From JAVVWB01 sp036652335 (GTDB taxonomy: Bacteria > Synergistota > Synergistia > Synergistales > Synergistaceae), in the NCBI GenBank assembly GCA_036652335.1, contig JAVVWB010000004.1, positions 62,001-126,000 on the forward strand: a stretch of DNA of 64,000 nt. The letters are read 5' to 3'. The stretch's first letter is position 1. Every line of letters starts with the position of its first letter. Of this stretch, positions 1 through 8,612 are shown one piece after another. Both the position numbers and the translations under genes were made by a program. The notes beneath the pieces are model-generated. The model was not told the origin of the DNA. It saw nothing but the letters and a program-made list of their open reading frames with translations, and did no database searches.

Positions 1-36
1 GTTTATTACCTCCAGATTTTTTTGTAAATTATGTAT

Positions 37-1410
37 TTAGATATCGTTTATATTTTCAAATTCTTCGTTTTCAAGATAAGTTCCGTCAAAACAAGCGGTG
101 CAAAGCTGGTCTCTTGGAATGCCTATTGCTTCTGCTAACTCATCGCATGATATGTATGTTAATGTATCGGCTTTGATTTTTTGACATAGTTCTTCTTGAT
201 TTAGTTTAGTTGCTATTAATTCATCGGAAGTAGGGGTGTTTATTCCGTAGTAACAAGGGTGGGTGACAGGTGGAGAGGCAATTTTAATATGAACTTTTTC
301 CGCCCCACTTTCCCTTATCATGGAAATAATTCTCTTTGCAGTAGTTCCTCTTACAAGAGAATCATCAACTAGAATGGCTTCCTTACCTTTAAATATATCA
401 GGTTGAGGATTTAGCTTAATTTTTACTCCTGCTTCACGCACTCTTTGTGTCGGTTGAATAAAGGTTCGTCCAACGTAGCGGTTTCTTACAACTCCAACCT
501 CAAAGGGTAATTTTGTCTCTTCAGCCATTCCCAAAGCAGCTAATGTTCCACTATCAGGCATGCCTGTGATTATTGTGTTTTCAGATAGTTTTGTGTTTTT
601 AGAAAGAATTTTCCCAAGTTGTTTTCTTGCATAATATACAGAACTACCATCTATGGTGCTATCTGGTCTTGCAAAGTAAACATATTCAAAAGAACAATGG
701 CGACACCTTTTAGGGGTGACAGAGATTTTCCTTGATGTAACTTTATCTTTTTCAATTATTAGAATTTCTCCAGGTTCAATGTCTCTTATCAGTTCAGCTC
801 CTAGCAAGTCAAGAGCACATGATTCTGATGAAACATAATAAGTGTTCTCTTTTTTTCCTAGTACAAGAGGACGAAATCCCCATGGGTCACGGGCAGCGAT
901 CAATGCCCCGTTGATAATTACAGCAAGACTATAAGCCCCTCGTAATTTTGAAAGTGCAGTTTCAAGTGCATCAATCTGTACTTTTGAAGGTTGATGTGCC
1001 ATTAACTGTAATATTACTTCTGTGTCTGTTGATGTGTGAAAGATTGCACCTTTGTTTTCTAGATAACCTGCCAGACCAATAAAATTTGTTAAATTTCCGT
1101 TATGTGCAATAGCAACAGGCCCTTGAGAATAATTTGCTCCCAAGGGTTGGCTGTTTCTATTTGTATAGTCTCCTGTTGTTGCGTAGCGAACATGGCCTAT
1201 TGCATAATTAGTATAAATTTTAGCTAGTTCATTTTGATTGAGTGCTTCATGAACCAATCCTAAGCCATTTTTTATGTGCAATCTATCTTCGGAAATCCAA
1301 GCGACTCCTGCAGACTCCTGACCTCTATGCTGTAAAGCATAGAGTCCAAGGTATATATCCTCTAGGACATTGTTGCTGTCCTGGCTATATGCACCGAAGA
1401 TTCCGCACAT
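37..1410 (-). CDS. purF: Amidophosphoribosyltransferase
   Basis: Catalyses the first committed step of purine synthesis, PRPP plus glutamine to phosphoribosylamine, in the cytosol. The 457-residue protein starts MCGIFG, so Cys2 is the N-terminal nucleophile of the class II glutaminase domain and there is no longer propeptide. The phosphoribosyltransferase domain carries the PRPP loop VDDSLVRGTT at about 348-357. Cysteines at 236, 386, 437 and 440 match the ligand set of the Bacillus-type, iron-sulfur form (family knowledge). It is the last gene of purS-purQ-purL-purF; its ATG directly abuts the purL stop, and an AAGAGG ribosome site lies inside the purL end. Intact and confidently assigned. 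Confidence 0.97.
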   Translation of the reverse strand: MCGIFGAYSQDSNNVLEDIYLGLYALQHRGQESAGVAWISEDRLHIKNGLGLVHEALNQNELAKIYTNYAIGHVRYATTGDYTNRNSQPLGANYSQGPVAIAHNGNLTNFIGLAGYLENKGAIFHTSTDTEVILQLMAHQPSKVQIDALETALSKLRGAYSLAVIINGALIAARDPWGFRPLVLGKKENTYYVSSESCALDLLGAELIRDIEPGEILIIEKDKVTSRKISVTPKRCRHCSFEYVYFARPDSTIDGSSVYYARKQLGKILSKNTKLSENTIITGMPDSGTLAALGMAEETKLPFEVGVVRNRYVGRTFIQPTQRVREAGVKIKLNPQPDIFKGKEAILVDDSLVRGTTAKRIISMIRESGAEKVHIKIASPPVTHPCYYGINTPTSDELIATKLNQEELCQKIKADTLTYISCDELAEAIGIPRDQLCTACFDGTYLENEEFENINDI

Positions 1411-3564
1411 TTATTTGGTATCCTCTTTAAAAGCAGTATTCAATTCATTTAGAGAAACCGACATAAAGTCATTGATAATCAATTTGTCCGATCCAGCAGC
1501 TCCAATTTTAGTTATTTTAAATGATTGCCATACTTTTTTAAATTCTTCTTCATTCTTAGATGGGACAGCATATATTGCTCGTGCTCCACCTTCTGAGAAC
1601 AACATTGCCTCTGTAGTTGTTTCTGGTTTGATATTGATATCAATACCAATTTGTGAGGATATTGCTTCACTTGCGAGTGCTACGGCTAAGCCGCCACCAG
1701 CAATGGCTCTTACAGAGTTTGCTAGCGATTTTTGTGCTGTAGCTAAGGCGCAGTCTCTAAAAGTTTTCTCTGCTTCAAAATTTGGTTCTACAGTCTTACC
1801 TAATGGTATACCATCTTTTGCTATTTGATAGCGTGAAGCTCCAAGGGAACCATCAACAGAACCTACAAGATATAAGGCGTCTCCGTTCTGAGTTTTCCCT
1901 GACGGAACAAGTTTGTTTCTGTCTACAGCTAATCCGGCTGTTACAACTAGTGGCGTTGGGTAGATGCGTCCGTCAGAAGTTTCGTTGTATAAACTTACAT
2001 TACCGGAGACAACGGGGCAGTCCAGTGCTCTACATGTGTCTGATAAGCCTTTAATAGACTGTTCAAGTTCATAGAACTTTTCTGGATCTTCTGGTGATGC
2101 AAAGTTTAAACAGTTTGTCATTCCGAGAAATTCTGATCCTGATATTGCAAGTCCTCTTAAAGAGAGTGCCATTGTTTCACACGCTCCACTATAGGGGTCT
2201 GTCCAAACTTTACATGGTTCAGCTTCCATTGTGAGTACACAAACTCTTGACGTATCTGGGACTTCTACAGCTGCTACTGGTGATCCAGGCCCCCAAATTG
2301 TGTGGAGCTGAACCATTGAGTCGTATTGTTCCCATATTTTGTTTTTACTATGCCCATTAGGACACTTTATTAGGTCAAGAAGATCTGCTTTAATGTTTGA
2401 GGATTTTAATGAAGTTAAGTTTAGTTTTTGGCGTTCTGGTAAATCTTTTGGTGCTGTTGATGGCCAAAATACTTCAGGTGTGTCACCAAGTATTTCAATT
2501 GGAAGATCTGCAATGAGTTCGTCGCCCTTGAATACTTTATATCTCATTGAATCTGTTACGTCACCAATGATTGCACAGTCTAAATCATAGTGTTTCGCCA
2601 TTTCAAAGACAGAATCAAGTTTTTCTTCTTCAACAATGAGGAGCATACGTTCTTGTGATTCAGATAGGAAAATCTCCCAGGGGAGCATCCCTTTTTCTCT
2701 AAGCGGTATTTTATTAACTTGAATATCTATTCCACAACCACTTTTTTGAGCTATTTCACTGGATGATGAAAGAATCCCTGCCGCTCCCATGTCTTGCATG
2801 GAAGCAATAAGTTTTTTATCTAAAAGATCTAAACAACACTCAATGAGCAATTTTTCTTCAAAAGGGTCTCCAATTTGAATTTGTGGCTTACTTGCTCTAG
2901 CGTCGTCATCAAGTTCTCTAGATGCAAAAGATGCTCCTGCAATACCATCTCTACCTGTTTTTGAACCCAAGAGTACCGCAAAGTCGCCCTTTTTTGCTGT
3001 TTGTGAACTTGCCATTTTATCTAAACGAACAAAGCCGCCACTGAATGCATTTACAAGTGGGTTGCCAGTATATGATGTTGAATAGAAAGTTTTTCCTCCA
3101 ACATTAGGGACTCCTACTGCATTTCCGTATGAGCCAATACCTTCAACAATACCTTTGGCAAGATTCTGGGTTTTTCGTGAGTTATAGTCTCCGAAGAAAA
3201 GCCCGTCCATAGAAATAGATGGTCTTGCGCCCATTGCTATAATGTCCCTAATTATACCTCCGACACCTGTAGCTGCACCTTGGAAAGGAGCAACAGCAGA
3301 TGGGTGGTTGTGACTCTCAACTTTGAACGCAAAGCCCCATCCTTCACCCATGTCAACAACTCCAGCATTTTCGCCTTGTCCTTGTAAAACATATTTGCCT
3401 TTTGAAGGATAGGTTTTTAATAATGGGCGAGTTGATTTATAACTACAATGTTCTGACCACATTACTCCGATAAGTTCAAGTTCAAGGTCGTTAGGTTCTC
3501 TCTCTAAGATGCCTTTGATTCTTTCATATTCAGATTCTGTAAGACCAACTTCACGAAAGCCCAT
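1411..3564 (-). CDS. purL: Phosphoribosylformylglycinamidine synthase subunit PurL (small form)
   Basis: ATP-dependent conversion of FGAR to FGAM in purine synthesis. At 717 residues it is the small PurL, which works in a complex with PurQ (glutaminase) and PurS; both are encoded immediately upstream. The N-terminal part has the typical MWSEHCSYKSTRP and ESHNHPSAVAPFQGAATGVGG stretches of the active site, followed by two AIRS-type halves. Its start overlaps the purQ stop and its stop abuts purF, so the four genes look translationally coupled. No oddities. Confidence 0.97.
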   Translation of the reverse strand: MGFREVGLTESEYERIKGILEREPNDLELELIGVMWSEHCSYKSTRPLLKTYPSKGKYVLQGQGENAGVVDMGEGWGFAFKVESHNHPSAVAPFQGAATGVGGIIRDIIAMGARPSISMDGLFFGDYNSRKTQNLAKGIVEGIGSYGNAVGVPNVGGKTFYSTSYTGNPLVNAFSGGFVRLDKMASSQTAKKGDFAVLLGSKTGRDGIAGASFASRELDDDARASKPQIQIGDPFEEKLLIECCLDLLDKKLIASMQDMGAAGILSSSSEIAQKSGCGIDIQVNKIPLREKGMLPWEIFLSESQERMLLIVEEEKLDSVFEMAKHYDLDCAIIGDVTDSMRYKVFKGDELIADLPIEILGDTPEVFWPSTAPKDLPERQKLNLTSLKSSNIKADLLDLIKCPNGHSKNKIWEQYDSMVQLHTIWGPGSPVAAVEVPDTSRVCVLTMEAEPCKVWTDPYSGACETMALSLRGLAISGSEFLGMTNCLNFASPEDPEKFYELEQSIKGLSDTCRALDCPVVSGNVSLYNETSDGRIYPTPLVVTAGLAVDRNKLVPSGKTQNGDALYLVGSVDGSLGASRYQIAKDGIPLGKTVEPNFEAEKTFRDCALATAQKSLANSVRAIAGGGLAVALASEAISSQIGIDINIKPETTTEAMLFSEGGARAIYAVPSKNEEEFKKVWQSFKITKIGAAGSDKLIINDFMSVSLNELNTAFKEDTK

Positions 3565-4280
3565 TAAAATTCACCTCTTTGTTTATTAAAAGCAGTAAAA
3601 ATTGATTTCCAAAAAGCAATACCATCGGTGCCACCATTTAGGTGTGGAATCGTAGCTCTTTCTGGGTGTGGCATGAGACCAAGAATGTTTCCTTGTTTGT
3701 TAGAAATTCCAGCGATTCCATTCAGTGCACCGTTTGGTGCATATTTTGCTCCTGCATCACCCGTTTGTGGGTCCGCGTATCTAAATACAACTTGAGCATT
3801 CTCTTCTAGTTCTTTTAGTTCTGTTTCATTTGAGAAATAAAGTCCCTCGTGATGAGCAATAGGGAATTGTACCAAATCTCCGACTTTATACTCAGATGTA
3901 AAAGCGTTATTAGTACTTTCGATACGTAGATTTCCCTCATGACAGATAAATGAAAGAGAAGTATTCGTAAGTAGAGCTCCTGGTAATAGGTGTGCTTCAG
4001 TTAAAACTTGAAATCCATTACAAATCCCAAGCAATAGGCCACCATCTTCGGAGTGTTTTTTTACAGCTGACATTATAGGAGAACGAGCAGCCATTGCACC
4101 CGAACGTAAGTAGTCTCCATAAGAAAAGCCACCGGGAAGGACAATCAAATCAGGATTGTTATTAAAATCTGTTTCTTCGTGCCAAATCATTTCTACAGGC
4201 GTTTGTAGTGTTTCTTCAATAGCGCGTTTAACGTCTCTATCGCAATTACTGCCAGGAAAAACAACTATAGCGGTTCTCAT
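3564..4280 (-). CDS. purQ: Phosphoribosylformylglycinamidine synthase subunit PurQ
   Basis: Glutaminase subunit that supplies ammonia to PurL. Class I glutamine amidotransferase features are visible: the nucleophile Cys in LLLGICNGFQ and the His/Glu of MPHPER near the C-terminus. I place the start at the ATG whose A is also the last base of the purS stop (TAATG overlap), giving 238 residues; a TTG two codons upstream is in frame but less likely. It sits between purS and purL in a tight minus-strand operon. Confidence 0.96.
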   Translation of the reverse strand: MRTAIVVFPGSNCDRDVKRAIEETLQTPVEMIWHEETDFNNNPDLIVLPGGFSYGDYLRSGAMAARSPIMSAVKKHSEDGGLLLGICNGFQVLTEAHLLPGALLTNTSLSFICHEGNLRIESTNNAFTSEYKVGDLVQFPIAHHEGLYFSNETELKELEENAQVVFRYADPQTGDAGAKYAPNGALNGIAGISNKQGNILGLMPHPERATIPHLNGGTDGIAFWKSIFTAFNKQRGEF

Positions 4281-4534
4281 TAGCAATGTTCCTTAAGGGA
4301 AATCTCAAACTTTTCTATAAGTTCGTTTGCAAGGAGATCTTGGCACATTAGAGTTACTTTTTTTTCTGCTATTTCTTTTGTTTTAGCTTCAATTTGTAGT
4401 GAAACAATGCGACCGACACGTACTTCTGAAACTCCTTCAAAACCTAGGTGCGTAAGAGTCTTTTCTACTGCGTTACCTTGGGTATCAAGAACTCCATCCT
4501 TAGGTGTAATAAGAACCTCAACATTAAAAATCAT
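4280..4534 (-). CDS. purS: Phosphoribosylformylglycinamidine synthase subunit PurS
   Basis: Small (84-residue) bridging subunit of the PurSQL complex. The N-terminal strand MIFNVEVLITPKDGVLDTQG and the overall length are those of the PurS family. It is the first gene of the minus-strand pur operon. A strong AGGGGG ribosome site lies about eight bases before the ATG. Upstream is a 410-bp intergenic region shared with the divergent hydE. A PurR-type regulator is encoded at 16.3 kb, so purine control of this operon is a reasonable inference, but I do not see a clear PurBox pair. Confidence 0.95.
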   Translation of the reverse strand: MIFNVEVLITPKDGVLDTQGNAVEKTLTHLGFEGVSEVRVGRIVSLQIEAKTKEIAEKKVTLMCQDLLANELIEKFEISLKEHC

Positions 4535-4944
4535 ACAGGTTGCCCCCTTGAAATTTTTTTAGTATTTTGTTATATAACAAAATTGTTCACAATAATGCTT
4601 AAAATATATCTCTGTTTTAACTAAATGTCAATGTAAATATCTGAGAAAATATGTATGAAATGACAATAACTATTAACACTTAGACCTAAGGATTTTGTGC
4701 ATAGAACCAATTCTTCAATATCTCTACCATATGAGCCAATATTCCACAAAAATAAGTGACAATAAGTGTCACTTATATAAATGATAATTTTTCAAATCAG
4801 AATGATGTTTAAGTGATAGTTATTCACAATTGTCAATTTTACTTATATGATATATAGTAAACTCTGTAGCTTATATAAGTACGAAAATAACTAAAAATGT
4901 TTTGATTATGTTACCTTGAAAAAATAAGATATGGGAGCTTTTTT
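4535..4944. promoter_or_regulatory. Divergent purS/hydE intergenic region with palindromes
   Basis: No gene is visible in these 410 bases. The DNA is very AT-rich and carries repeated operator-like words. TGACAATAA occurs at 4661-4669 and 4757-4765. ATAAGTGTCACTTAT at 4762-4776 is a perfect palindrome around one central base. ATAAGTGAC (4752-4760) also pairs with GTCACTTAT (4768-4776). A further GTGA...TCAC pair lies at about 4813-4827. ATTGTGAACAAT on the minus strand near 4582-4593 is another inverted repeat, nearer purS. Which regulator binds is unknown. Confidence 0.5.
4830..4858 (+). promoter_or_regulatory. Candidate sigma-70 promoter of hydE
   Basis: TTGTCA at 4830-4835 and TATAGT at 4853-4858 are separated by 17 bases and lie about 90 bases before the hydE ATG. 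The -35 box directly follows a TCAC half-site, so a protein bound to the palindromes upstream could affect it. Confidence 0.5.
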
Positions 4945-5985
4945 ATGTCAAATATAGATAGAATTAATGAACTGTATGAGAATAATTGTATAAATAAAGA
5001 GGAACTTACTCTTCTTATAAAGACATGTAGCCCACATGACAGGGAATATGCTGCTATGAAAGCTAGGTCACTTACAGACGCTGTTTTTGAAAAAAAAGTT
5101 TATTTGAGAGCATTAATAGAGATAACTAATTACTGTAAAAATAATTGTTACTATTGTGGTATAAGAGCAGAAAATTCAGATATTTCTAGATATAGGCTAA
5201 GTGAAGAAGATATTTTTTTCGCTTGTTCTGAAGCCTACGAACTTGGTCTAAGAACATTTGTCCTACAAGGTGGCGAAGATGCTTATTATACTGATGAGAT
5301 GTTGTGTAATATTGTGAAGAAGATCAAAAAAAATTTTGCAAATTGTGCTTTGACTTTTTCCTTAGGAGAGAAATCTTTTGCTTCATACAAGATGTTTTTT
5401 GAGGCGGGGGTAGACAGATATTTACTACGTCATGAGACGGCATCTAGGACACACTATTTGCAACTTCATCCTCAAAACATGGATTTTGATAATAGAATGC
5501 GTTGTCTAAATGATTTAAAATTAATAGGTTTTCAGACTGGGTGCGGATTTATGGTAGGGTCCCCATATCAAACTATAGAAAATATTGTTGATGATTTGCT
5601 TTTTATCAAAGATTTTAATCCGCAAATGGTTGGAATTGGTCCATTTATTCCGCATAAAGATACTCCTTTTAGAGCTTTCACTCCCGGTACTGCTGAGAAA
5701 ACATTGTTATTACTGAGTATAGTAAGGATGCTTTTGCCAAGAGTCCTTTTGCCTGCAACCACGGCTTTGGGTACAGTCTCAAATAATGGAAGAGAGAGTG
5801 GAATATTGTCAGGTGCAAATGTTATAATGCCAAATGTATCTCCGTCATACGCAAGACATAATTACAAGCTTTATGATAATAAGATAGGCTCAGAAGATGA
5901 TGTTACTGAAAGTGTTGAAAATGTTTCTCGCTTTGTACGTGATCTGGGGTATAAAGTTGTGATTGACAGAGGAGATTATTCTTAG
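4945..5985 (+). CDS. hydE: [FeFe] hydrogenase maturation radical SAM protein HydE
   Basis: HydE is a radical SAM enzyme that, with HydF and HydG, builds the diiron subcluster of FeFe hydrogenases. The 346-residue protein has the SAM cluster motif Cys64-x3-Cys68-x2-Cys71 followed by GIR, and the RTFVLQGGED stretch typical of HydE rather than BioB. A GGGAG ribosome site precedes the ATG. hydF, hydG and the hydrogenase are not in this window. Downstream is malic enzyme after a 70-base gap. It implies hydrogen metabolism in an anaerobe. BioB is the main alternative and fits less well. Confidence 0.92.
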   Translation: MSNIDRINELYENNCINKEELTLLIKTCSPHDREYAAMKARSLTDAVFEKKVYLRALIEITNYCKNNCYYCGIRAENSDISRYRLSEEDIFFACSEAYELGLRTFVLQGGEDAYYTDEMLCNIVKKIKKNFANCALTFSLGEKSFASYKMFFEAGVDRYLLRHETASRTHYLQLHPQNMDFDNRMRCLNDLKLIGFQTGCGFMVGSPYQTIENIVDDLLFIKDFNPQMVGIGPFIPHKDTPFRAFTPGTAEKTLLLLSIVRMLLPRVLLPATTALGTVSNNGRESGILSGANVIMPNVSPSYARHNYKLYDNKIGSEDDVTESVENVSRFVRDLGYKVVIDRGDYS

Positions 5986-6055
5986 CACATCAATTTAATT
6001 ATATTTTGTTATTAAAACTATATTTTAAGTTTAAATTTTATTATGAGGTGAAAAC

Positions 6056-7237
6056 ATGACACAAAAAATTTTTGATGAATCATTGTCAATGCATTATGAG
6101 TTGAAAGGTAAGATGAATTTTGAGTGTAAGAAACCAATTGACTCAATGGAAGATTTATCATTGACATATACTCCTGGTGTTGCGGAACCATGTAGAGTAA
6201 TTGAGAAAGACCCAGAAAAAATGTGGGACTTAACAATGAAAAATAATCTTATAGCAGTTATTACAGATGGAAGTGCTGTCTTAGGTTTAGGAGACATTGG
6301 CCCATCTGCGTCAATTCCTGTAATGGAAGGTAAGAGTTGTCTATTTAAAAGATTTGCTGGAATAGACTCAATACCCCTTGCGATAGAGACTCAAGATGTA
6401 GATGAATTTGTGAACATAGTTTCAAAAATTTCAATTACATTTGGTGGCATAAATTTAGAAGATATTTCCGCACCTAGATGTTTTGAAATAGAGAAAAAAC
6501 TTCAAGAGAAATTGGATATTCCTGTTTTTCATGATGACCAGCATGGAACCGCTGTTGTTGCGTTATCTGGATATAAGAACGCACTTCGTTTTGTTGGTAA
6601 AAAAATAAATGAGGCTCGCATTGTTATAAATGGTGCTGGAGCTGCGGGTAGTTCAATTGCAAAATATTTTCTTGCTGCGGGTGCAAAAGATATTGTTATG
6701 TGTGATTTACATGGTGCATTGTGCGATGGCGACACTGAGTGGTTAAATCCAGCCCAAATTGCTTTATCGAAAATAACAAATCCCAATAAACTAAAGGGGT
6801 CATTGGCTGATATTATAAAAGGAGCAGACGCATTTTTGGGTGTCTCTAAGCCAGGAGTTCTTACAGGTGAGATGGTTTCGACTATGGCAAAAGATGCTAT
6901 TGTTTTTGCAATGGCAAATCCAACTCCCGAAATTTTCCCGGAAGAAGCATTAAAGGCTGGAGCTGCAGTTGTAGCGACAGGAAGAAGTGATTTCCATAAT
7001 CAGGTAAATAATTGTCTTGGGTTCCCAGGAATATTTAAAGGTGCTCTAGATGTTAGAGCAAGAAAAATTAATGAAGCAATGAAATTGGCGGCATCCAATG
7101 CAATTGCTGAATTGGTGAGTGACAAAGAGCTAACAAAAGAGTATATTATTCCAAATGTGTTGGATCCCAAAGTGGTTCCTGCTGTTGCTAAAGCAGTATC
7201 TCAAGCCGCAAGAGATACTGGAGTAGCAAGAATATAA
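6056..7237 (+). CDS. Malic enzyme (oxaloacetate-decarboxylating malate dehydrogenase)
   Basis: Oxidative decarboxylation of malate to pyruvate with NAD or NADP. The 393-residue protein is the compact bacterial form without the phosphotransacetylase-like tail. Visible landmarks are TYTPGVAEPCR near the N-terminus, FHDDQHGTAVV for metal and substrate binding, and the Rossmann motif INGAGAAGSSIAKY. Cofactor preference cannot be read with confidence. A GAGGTG ribosome site precedes the ATG. lysA follows after 12 bases, so the two are probably cotranscribed. Confidence 0.93.
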   Translation: MTQKIFDESLSMHYELKGKMNFECKKPIDSMEDLSLTYTPGVAEPCRVIEKDPEKMWDLTMKNNLIAVITDGSAVLGLGDIGPSASIPVMEGKSCLFKRFAGIDSIPLAIETQDVDEFVNIVSKISITFGGINLEDISAPRCFEIEKKLQEKLDIPVFHDDQHGTAVVALSGYKNALRFVGKKINEARIVINGAGAAGSSIAKYFLAAGAKDIVMCDLHGALCDGDTEWLNPAQIALSKITNPNKLKGSLADIIKGADAFLGVSKPGVLTGEMVSTMAKDAIVFAMANPTPEIFPEEALKAGAAVVATGRSDFHNQVNNCLGFPGIFKGALDVRARKINEAMKLAASNAIAELVSDKELTKEYIIPNVLDPKVVPAVAKAVSQAARDTGVARI

Positions 7238-7249
7238 GGAGGTTTTTTT

Positions 7250-8467
7250 ATGATTAGTTTTATAGACCAACCTATGGCAGAAGAAATTATGGAAAAATAT
7301 GGTTCACCTGTATATGTTTACAGTGAAAAAGTTTTACGTAGGTGCTGTAGAGATATGATGACGGCATTTAAAGGGCGTTTTGAACCAAGTTATTCTATAA
7401 AAGCTAACTCCAATCTTACTCTGCTTAAAATTATAAAAGAAGAGGGATTTAATGCTGATGCGATGTCTTCCGGAGAAATATTTATGCTTGAACAAGCTGG
7501 ATTTGCTAGCAATCAAATCTTCTTTATAGCAAATAATGTCTCTCCAGAAGAAATGAAGTTCGCTATTGATAAAGGTATACTAGTTAGTGTCGATTCTCTT
7601 GCTCAGCTCGAATTGTACGGTAAGTTAAACAGAGGTGGGCGTGTTGCAGTAAGATTTAATCCAGGCTTAGGTGCTGGGCATTGCGATAAAGTAATTACTG
7701 GTGGTCACAAAACAAAATTTGGTATACAAGCAGAGTTTTGGGCAGAGGTTAAAGAACTTATAGAAAAATATGAACTCAAACTGGTAGGAGTTAATCAGCA
7801 TATTGGTTCTCTTTTCTTAGAATCTGGTCCATATATAGAAGCTGCCAAAAGTTTGCTCGAACTTGTATTAGGCCATTTCCCTGGTCTAGAATTTATAGAC
7901 TTTGGTGGAGGATTTGGTGTCCCATACAAAGATAGTGAGGCTAGACTTGACTACGGATTGTTTACAGAGATGTTGTTTCCAGTATTAGATGACTTTGTAA
8001 TAAAATATGATAATAAGAATGTTCGTTTTAAATGTGAACCAGGTAGATATGTCGTTGCGGAATGCGGATCTATTTTAGGTAAGGTTTATTCAATCAAAGA
8101 TAACTACAATCAGAGTTATGTCGGAACTGACATTGGTTTTAATGTTTTGATGCGTCCAGTTCTATACGATTCATATCATCAGGTAAGAGTTGTTGGTGGT
8201 GGAAAGAGTGAAATATTCTGCGACGGACCTGTTTCAATAGTTGGAAATATTTGTGAAAGTGGAGATATTATTGCTCACTACCGTAATGTGGGACCTGTTA
8301 GAATTGGTGATATCGTTGAAATAATGACAGCCGGTGCCTATGGTTTCTCTATGGCATCAAATTACAATTGCCGTTTGAAACCAGCAGAAGTATTGATTAG
8401 AGAAAATGGTGACATTCAGCTTATCAGAAAAGCAGATACACTTGAAAGTTTAATTTCAAATTTCTAA
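7250..8467 (+). CDS. lysA: Diaminopimelate decarboxylase
   Basis: Last step of lysine synthesis: meso-diaminopimelate to lysine and CO2. It is a fold-III PLP enzyme of 405 residues. Lys51 in YSIKANSN is the Schiff-base lysine, and DFGGGFGVPY forms the phosphate-binding glycine loop. CEPGRY and the CESGD stretch contribute the active-site residues. A strong AAGGAGG ribosome site precedes the ATG. dapF, the preceding pathway enzyme, is at 37.8 kb. A rho-independent terminator follows at 8492-8537. Confidence 0.95.
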   Translation: MISFIDQPMAEEIMEKYGSPVYVYSEKVLRRCCRDMMTAFKGRFEPSYSIKANSNLTLLKIIKEEGFNADAMSSGEIFMLEQAGFASNQIFFIANNVSPEEMKFAIDKGILVSVDSLAQLELYGKLNRGGRVAVRFNPGLGAGHCDKVITGGHKTKFGIQAEFWAEVKELIEKYELKLVGVNQHIGSLFLESGPYIEAAKSLLELVLGHFPGLEFIDFGGGFGVPYKDSEARLDYGLFTEMLFPVLDDFVIKYDNKNVRFKCEPGRYVVAECGSILGKVYSIKDNYNQSYVGTDIGFNVLMRPVLYDSYHQVRVVGGGKSEIFCDGPVSIVGNICESGDIIAHYRNVGPVRIGDIVEIMTAGAYGFSMASNYNCRLKPAEVLIRENGDIQLIRKADTLESLISNF

Positions 8468-8491
8468 AATATTAAAAAATTAATAATATAA

Positions 8492-8537
8492 AAAACAGAG
8501 ACATTTGGAACTTATCCAAAAATATCTCTGTTTTTTT
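8492..8537 (+). terminator. Rho-independent terminator after lysA
   Basis: AAAACAGAGA (8492-8501) pairs with TCTCTGTTTT (8525-8534), with an inner TTGGA/TCCAA helix, and a run of T follows. It closes the hydE-malic enzyme-lysA group. Confidence 0.85.
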
Positions 8538-8612
8538 ATAATTAAAATTAGGTGATTGCCCTTTATATACATTATCGGCTACAATTATAATGTTAAATGG
8601 AGGAGTGAATAT

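Noticed and set aside
4535..4944. Purine riboswitch upstream of purS
   Set aside because: No conserved three-way-junction core can be found on the minus strand.
8556..8612. 19-codon N-terminal extension of LepA
   Set aside because: No ribosome site upstream, while GGAGG lies right before the ATG at 8613 that matches the family start.
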